This document shows, piece by piece, positions 6,823 through 10,463 of a stretch of DNA of 10,463 nt. Positions within the stretch are counted from its first letter, which is position 1. The number at the start of each line of letters is the position of its first letter. The translations under genes were made by a program, and so were the position numbers. The DNA comes from an uncultured Collinsella sp. (GTDB lineage: Bacteria; Actinomycetota; Coriobacteriia; Coriobacteriales; Coriobacteriaceae), in assembly GCA_900554905.1 (NCBI GenBank), contig USJB01000024.1:1-10463 (forward strand), given 5' to 3'. The notes under the pieces were generated by a model, which was given only the letters and a program-made list of their open reading frames with translations, made no database searches and had not been told where the DNA came from.

Positions 6823-8289
6823 TTATTCCACGCGCTCCAACAGTCGATACTTGCGGTTGCGGCTCGTCGCCGGCGCCGTGGGCTCAAGCTCGCCTTGAGC
6901 AATGAGCGCGTTGACGCGCGACCTAACCTGGGAAATTGTAAGCCCCGTGCGTTCTGCCAGCTCACGCGTCCCCAGCTCGCCGTAGTGTTTGAGTGCCGTC
7001 ACAATTAAGCCCCCGCCATGATCGACCGGCTCGATCTTTGAACGGTAAAGTACGACCTTAAACCGGTCGAAACCCGGGCAAAACAACGGCTCGGCCAGAC
7101 CTTGCGCACGCATGGCATCGAGCATCATTGGAATGCCCGACCCGTTGCCTTCGGCAGGAGAGCCCGCGCCGTCGGGCAATGGGACAAGCGACATGAGCTT
7201 CACAAGCGTCGCATTGCGACATCGGGAGTTGCCGTCAAACAGGTTCTCGCGAGTCTTTCCTCCGTATAGGCCGCCGGGGTTCGTCACCTCGATACGGTCA
7301 TCAAAAACGTCAACAGCGATCGATTGCCCACAGAACCGATCTCCGTATTCTCGGTGGATTACGGCGTTGGCGATTGCCTCGCGTAGGACTTCCTCGGGAA
7401 TCTCCAGCGAGTCGACACGCGAGACGCCTTTGATCATCGAGGCTCGTCGCAAATTCTTGGCGATTGCCGCGACGGCATCCGAGATCATTTCGCCCAACGT
7501 TCCCTCGCAGATCGTACGGTCCATGAACCTCAACGACCCCGCAGCGCCCTTCTGCGTTCCGGCATAGACCGCCACATCGATAAAGAGCTTGGGATAGAAC
7601 TGCTGAGGATAGGCACCCGCGGCCAGGAGCCCGGCCTTAGTAACATTGCCCTGCGAGTCGAGGAAATTCAGGCGCTCCAGCTTCGTTTTCTTGTCCGGCG
7701 CGCCGCGCATTGCACGAGGTGTCAGCGAGAAAGCACGCTCTATCGTGCGGTCGACCAGGGCCTCGTCAAGATCGCCTGCGACCGCGCCGGGTACTGCATC
7801 GCGATCACTGGGGCTCGTCCGTTCATACGATGACAAGGACAGGACCTCGGTCGACGAGAGCGGAACATCTTTGTCATCGATGCGTTTGTAGCTGCCGCCT
7901 TGAGCGCCCCGCTCTATGACATAACACGGCTTGCTCGACGGGTCGAGTTCCTCAATCGTGATGACCAGAACCACGGTGCCCTGGAGCTCCACGCGTTCAA
8001 TGGTGTATTTGGGCGGATTGGCCAGTTTTCCGCGACCGCCGGCATCACCCATGCCCGCTACGAATTGGTTGAGCACCTTCTCTGTCTCAAAGTTCTCAAC
8101 CGGGACAAAGCCCGCGCGCTCGCTCACGCCGAGCACGATAATTCCGCCAGCGGTATTCGCGAATGCACTAACCGTTTCCCATACGTCGCGGGAAAGCGTC
8201 GTGGCGCTCTCCTTGACCTCGACGTTAAGATCGTCCGAGCCCATGCGCTTTAAAGACTCGAGCAGACCGGTCAGCTCGTTTTCGTTCAT
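6823..8289 (-). CDS. AlbA_2/Schlafen-like regulator with GHKL-type ATPase-like domain
   Basis: This is a 488-residue cytosolic protein of the family usually annotated as putative transcriptional regulator or ATP-dependent helicase-like DNA-binding protein. Residues about 18-150 form the AlbA_2 (Schlafen-type) domain, with the VEVKES strand (E24, K26), SAFANTAGGIIVLGV and a SYKRIDD segment. Residues about 298-415 match the HATPase_c_4 type: N-box EAIANAVIHREY (304-315), DRIEVTNPGG (about 331-340), and a glycine-rich EGNGSGI (380-386). Residues about 426-486 form a winged helix (TRELAERTGLTISQVRSRVNALIAQGEL), followed by a basic tail. The ATG at 8289 has AGGA 7 bases upstream; the GTG at 8295 is too close to it. 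The upstream region has two arrays of ATCTCTC boxes, suggesting autoregulation (inference). The domain order is confident; the target genes are unknown. Confidence 0.88.
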   Translation of the reverse strand: MNENELTGLLESLKRMGSDDLNVEVKESATTLSRDVWETVSAFANTAGGIIVLGVSERAGFVPVENFETEKVLNQFVAGMGDAGGRGKLANPPKYTIERVELQGTVVLVITIEELDPSSKPCYVIERGAQGGSYKRIDDKDVPLSSTEVLSLSSYERTSPSDRDAVPGAVAGDLDEALVDRTIERAFSLTPRAMRGAPDKKTKLERLNFLDSQGNVTKAGLLAAGAYPQQFYPKLFIDVAVYAGTQKGAAGSLRFMDRTICEGTLGEMISDAVAAIAKNLRRASMIKGVSRVDSLEIPEEVLREAIANAVIHREYGDRFCGQSIAVDVFDDRIEVTNPGGLYGGKTRENLFDGNSRCRNATLVKLMSLVPLPDGAGSPAEGNGSGIPMMLDAMRAQGLAEPLFCPGFDRFKVVLYRSKIEPVDHGGGLIVTALKHYGELGTRELAERTGLTISQVRSRVNALIAQGELEPTAPATSRNRKYRLLERVE

Positions 8290-8347
8290 CTGCACGTCCT
8301 TTCGCTCGGCCCGGCGGAGAATGCCGCGAATAGATTTCCTTCGTCTC

Positions 8348-8415
8348 TCAGTTATCTCTCGTAATTATCTCTCATCTTTCTGCTATCTCTCATATTAGAG
8401 ATAAGTGAGAGATGA
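8348..8415. repeat. ATCTCTC operator-like array, copy A
   Basis: This 68-base unit matches copy B (8513-8580) at 61 of 68 positions. Exact ATCTCTC boxes start at 8354, 8367 and 8385, and an inverted GAGAGAT box starts at 8407. A perfect 7-bp inverted repeat, TATCTCT (8384-8390) and AGAGATA (8397-8403), is centred on the third box and is lost in copy B. A degenerate box GTCTCTC lies at 8343-8349. The unit is 59 bases from the start codon of the AlbA_2 gene, inside its presumed 5' leader. Confidence 0.85.
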
Positions 8416-8441
8416 AAGAAAAGATGTCTGCCATCTGTTTC

Positions 8442-8470
8442 ATTTAAACATGTTTTTGCTGGTAAAACAA
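8442..8470 (-). promoter_or_regulatory. Candidate promoter of the AlbA_2 regulator gene
   Basis: On the minus strand TTGTTT (8465-8470) and TTAAAT (8442-8447) are separated by 17 bases, giving a start near 8435. It lies between the two box arrays, so a bound protein at copy A could block elongation and at copy B could act from upstream. Both hexamers are imperfect. A TAATAT inside copy A is an alternative -10. Confidence 0.4.
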
Positions 8471-8473
8471 TCA

Positions 8474-8488
8474 GTATTGAGACAATAC
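8474..8488. promoter_or_regulatory. Perfect palindrome, possible operator
   Basis: GTATTG and CAATAC flank AGA as a perfect 6-bp inverted repeat with a 3-base centre. It sits 3 bases upstream of the candidate -35 of the AlbA_2 gene, a usual place for a regulator site. It is different in sequence from the ATCTCTC boxes. No protein is assigned. Confidence 0.4.
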
Positions 8489-8512
8489 CATGATTGCCTG
8501 TCTCTTTGCTGA

Positions 8513-8585
8513 TCAGTTATCTCTCGTAATTATCTCTCGTCTTTGTGCCATCTCTCGTATTAGTGACAAATGAGAGATGAGAGAT
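8513..8585. repeat. ATCTCTC operator-like array, copy B
   Basis: This is the second copy of the array, displaced by 165 bases from copy A. Exact ATCTCTC boxes start at 8519, 8532 and 8550, with inverted GAGAGAT boxes at 8572 and, back to back, at 8579. The spacing of 13, 18 and 22 bases between the first four boxes is the same as in copy A, while bases between the boxes have changed. The second inverted box is unique to this copy. Confidence 0.85.
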
Positions 8586-8628
8586 ACGTGAGTGATGGAC
8601 GAGCGTGGATTATTGGACGGTCGAAAAA

Positions 8629-8674
8629 TCCCTCAAACAAAAAACGGGGCCGGCCTTACGCCGAGCCCCGTTTT
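8629..8674 (-). terminator. Intrinsic terminator of the PTS operon
   Basis: AAAACGGGGC (8641-8650) pairs perfectly with GCCCCGTTTT (8665-8674), and CGGC (8651-8654) with GCCG (8660-8663) extends the stem past one bulged base. Read on the minus strand the stem is followed by a T-rich run (TTTTTTGTTTG), 45 bases after the IID stop codon. The A/T-rich arms would also allow weak termination in the other direction. Confidence 0.9.
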
Positions 8675-8719
8675 CAAACGGTCAGTTAGTTATCCAACGC
8701 GCGAGCATAGCAGTCAACA

Positions 8720-9568
8720 TTACGCCGCCGCGAACACTCCCAAGCCCGTTCCGATGATGCAGATCGCAAAGATGCCCAAGATGATCCAAATGGTCTTGAC
8801 GCCCTTTTTGTACAGGGCGACGCAGGCAAAGGTTGCCAGCAAGGGCAGCAGGCCGGGGAAGATCGAATCGAACAGATCCTGCAGGACAATCTCCGAACCA
8901 CCCACGTCAAAGGTCAAAGCAGTGGACAGTGAGACCTGTGCCGCAATCATGGCGCCGATAACGGTCATTCCGAGGACACCGGCAGCATGCGTCATGCGAG
9001 ACATAAGGTTGTTCTCTTCGGACTGCTGCAGGAACTTGGTTCCCAGGTCGTAACCCAGATGGGCTGCGACGATACGCGTTGCAAAGTTAATAACGGAGTA
9101 GATAAGCGCGTACACGATGGGGCCGAGCGGGTTGCCCGTCGAAGCGATGCCGATACCAATGCCGGCGGCGACCACGCGGAACGTACCCCAGTAGAACGAA
9201 TCGCCGATGCCGGAAAGCGGTCCCATGAGGCCGACCTTCATGGCGTTAATCGAGGACGTGTCGAAGTTCTTATCGGCAGCCGCCTGCTCTTCCATCGAAA
9301 CCGTTAGGCCGGCTACAAACGGAAGCACATGAGGCGTGATGTTAAAGAACTCGGTATGGCGATCGAGCGCCGCATAGTAATCGTCGTCGTTGGGATAGAT
9401 CTTTCGCAGGGGCTTCTGAATGGTGTACATGAAGCCCATTGCCATCATCTTGTCGTACGACTGCGAGCACTGGCTCGTAAACTGGCGAAGGAACATGCTC
9501 CGATACATATCGGGGCTCATAATCGCGTCCTTCTTGGCCTCTTTGAGGTCGGTGTTCTGGGTAGCCAT
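8720..9568 (-). CDS. PTS mannose-family transporter subunit IID
   Basis: This is a 282-residue membrane protein, one of the two integral subunits of a mannose/fructose/sorbose/hexosamine-type phosphotransferase permease. The family hallmarks are present: RHTEFFNITPH (70-80), the GLTVSMEEQ segment (87-95), and KVGLMGPLSGIGDSFYWGT (111-129). Hydrophobic helices follow at about 131-142, 150-170 and 195-212, with the last near 258-280. The length is normal for IID. The ATG overlaps the IIC stop by one base (TAATG), and GGAGGA (9575-9580) lies 6 bases upstream inside the IIC coding end, so translation is probably coupled. IID works with IIC to move the sugar while cytoplasmic IIAB phosphorylates it. 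The actual sugar cannot be assigned from this window. An intrinsic terminator follows the stop codon. Confidence 0.96.
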   Translation of the reverse strand: MATQNTDLKEAKKDAIMSPDMYRSMFLRQFTSQCSQSYDKMMAMGFMYTIQKPLRKIYPNDDDYYAALDRHTEFFNITPHVLPFVAGLTVSMEEQAAADKNFDTSSINAMKVGLMGPLSGIGDSFYWGTFRVVAAGIGIGIASTGNPLGPIVYALIYSVINFATRIVAAHLGYDLGTKFLQQSEENNLMSRMTHAAGVLGMTVIGAMIAAQVSLSTALTFDVGGSEIVLQDLFDSIFPGLLPLLATFACVALYKKGVKTIWIILGIFAICIIGTGLGVFAAA

Positions 9569-10347
9569 TAGAAGTCCTCCTCTTCATCTGCAGCAACCGC
9601 CTGCGAATCGGACGAGCCCGAGCCCTCGCGGAAGGCCAGGAGCAGCGCGACGCAAATGGCAGCTGCGGCGACGCCGATAACGTCCATCTTGAGGTAGATG
9701 ACCATAATGAATCCCAGGAACAGCCAGGGAAGAAGCTTGTTATCGCCCATGGTCCTGATAAGAAGTGCGAAGCCGATGCAGACCATGACGCCGGATGCAA
9801 CGTTGAGGCCGTCCATCACAAACTGCGGAATCGCATTGAGCGCATTGTTGATGAGGTCGGCACCAAAGAACAGCGAGCCAAACACCAGCAGTGCAGACGG
9901 AATGCCAATCGACAGCGGCACGATGGTCAGATGGTACAGATTTGCCTTGGCAAGATTGCGATTTGCCAGAGCGGTCTCAATCTTCTTGCAGGCAAAGGCG
10001 CCCGGAACGGCGTAGCAGAAGTTGCGCCACACCTGAAGGAAGACGGAGACGGGAAGGGCGAGCGCGACGGCAGTTGCCGTGCCCGTACCCGTAATGACGG
10101 CAAACGCGCAGCCAAGCACGCCGGAGGCATAGACCTCGGGAGGAACCGCCGCGCCGACCATGATGGCGCCCATGAACATGGACTCCAAAGCAGCGCCGAC
10201 GATAACTCCCTGCTGGACATCGCCAAGGATCAAGCCGACAAACAGGCTCGTAAACAGCGGACGACCAAGCATCGTAATGCCAAATAATTGCTCGTCCATG
10301 GACGCAATAAATGCGACCAGTGCAACTAGAAGATACTGGACAACCAT
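9568..10347 (-). CDS. PTS mannose-family transporter subunit IIC
   Basis: This is a 259-residue polytopic membrane protein that forms the sugar channel together with IID. Family features include SMDEQLFG near residue 16, the LGDVQQGVIVGAALESMFMGA block (41-61), AVPPEVYASG (68-76) and several long hydrophobic helices to about 239. The tail after residue 240 is short, soluble and acidic (ending DEEEDF). The ATG at 10347 is chosen, with a weak GGGG 9 bases upstream; a TTG three codons earlier is the alternative. The gene overlaps IID by one base, and its acidic 3' codons supply the IID ribosome site. A perfect hairpin lies just upstream (10369-10407). Substrate specificity is not readable. Expression is presumably under the operon's promoter outside the window. 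Confidence 0.95.
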   Translation of the reverse strand: MVVQYLLVALVAFIASMDEQLFGITMLGRPLFTSLFVGLILGDVQQGVIVGAALESMFMGAIMVGAAVPPEVYASGVLGCAFAVITGTGTATAVALALPVSVFLQVWRNFCYAVPGAFACKKIETALANRNLAKANLYHLTIVPLSIGIPSALLVFGSLFFGADLINNALNAIPQFVMDGLNVASGVMVCIGFALLIRTMGDNKLLPWLFLGFIMVIYLKMDVIGVAAAAICVALLLAFREGSGSSDSQAVAADEEEDF

Positions 10348-10368
10348 TTCGATCAACCCCAGAAACAG

Positions 10369-10407
10369 GTCTGCAGGCGAGGCATTCTGCGCAGCTCGCC
10401 TGCAGAC
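10369..10407. repeat. Perfect 13-bp intercistronic inverted repeat
   Basis: GTCTGCAGGCGAG (10369-10381) and CTCGCCTGCAGAC (10395-10407) are perfect complements around a 13-base loop. In the transcript the stem ends 21 bases before the IIC start codon. The bases after it (CTGTTTCTGGGG on the minus strand) are not a proper T-run, so it looks more like an mRNA-stability or processing hairpin, or a leaky attenuator, than a full terminator. Confidence 0.75.
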
Positions 10408-10428
10408 AACCGCAGCAATTTGAGAGGA

Positions 10429-10463
10429 TTAGTAGTTCATCTGGTGATAGTAACGACGCGTGG
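10429..10463 (-). CDS. Possible C-terminus of the gene preceding PTS IIC
   Basis: On the minus strand a frame enters from the right edge and ends at TAA 10431-10429, giving the terminal residues TRRYYHQMNY. Operon order in mannose-type PTS loci would place a IIA, IIB or IIAB subunit here, 81 bases upstream of IIC. Only ten codons are visible and carry no motif, so both the reality of the frame and its identity rest on context. Confidence 0.35.
   Translation of the reverse strand, partial: TRRYYHQMNY

Noticed and set aside
8348..8585. CRISPR-like array
   Set aside because: There are only two 68-base units, with internal 7-base boxes and diverged inter-box sequence. No regular spacers and no cas genes are present, so it fits an operator array rather than CRISPR.
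8592..9053. Plus-strand frame starting just after copy B
   Set aside because: It runs through the PTS terminator and antisense to IID; no ribosome site precedes it.

Overview
The window looks like chromosome from a high-GC Gram-positive gut actinobacterium, most likely a Coriobacteriia member such as Collinsella. This is inferred from protein style, strong Shine-Dalgarno sites, a mannose-family PTS and an actinobacterial-type DUF4012 protein. No rRNA or marker gene fixes the taxon. I see no insertion sequence, CRISPR array or integrase.

Layout from left to right. (1) 1-2062, minus: the N-terminal 687 codons of a DUF4012 membrane-anchored protein that runs off the left edge. (2) 2212-3211, minus: an EamA/DMT-family ten-helix transporter broken by a frameshift near 2470, probably a short deletion inside one membrane helix. 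(3) 3427-3620, plus: a complete tRNA-Val(GAC) unit with UP element, promoter, tRNA with encoded CCA, and intrinsic terminator. (4) 3802-4488, plus: a DUF5710 protein, convergent with (5) 4526-4810, minus, a 94-residue zinc-ribbon protein. (6) 4933-6015, minus: an HNH endonuclease with an N-terminal SRA/PUA-like region, probably modification-dependent. It is divergent from (7) 6231-6722, plus, an unrecognised helical protein. (8) 6823-8289, minus: an AlbA_2/Schlafen-like regulator with a GHKL-type ATPase-like domain and a C-terminal winged helix. (9) 8290-8719: a gene-free stretch with two diverged copies of a 68-bp operator-like array of ATCTCTC boxes upstream of the regulator, then the terminator of the PTS operon. 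(10) 8720-10463, minus: mannose-family PTS IID and IIC genes, overlapping by one base. A perfect 13-bp hairpin lies upstream of IIC, and what may be the 3' end of a preceding gene lies at the right edge.

The PTS genes form one sugar-uptake operon. The rest are mostly single-gene units. The strongest unexplained signal is the duplicated ATCTCTC array, with box spacing of 13, 18 and 22 bp kept exactly in both copies. The simplest reading is autoregulation by the adjacent AlbA_2 protein. The nearby endonuclease and AlbA_2 gene could belong to a small defence-type accessory patch, but nothing here proves that they cooperate.
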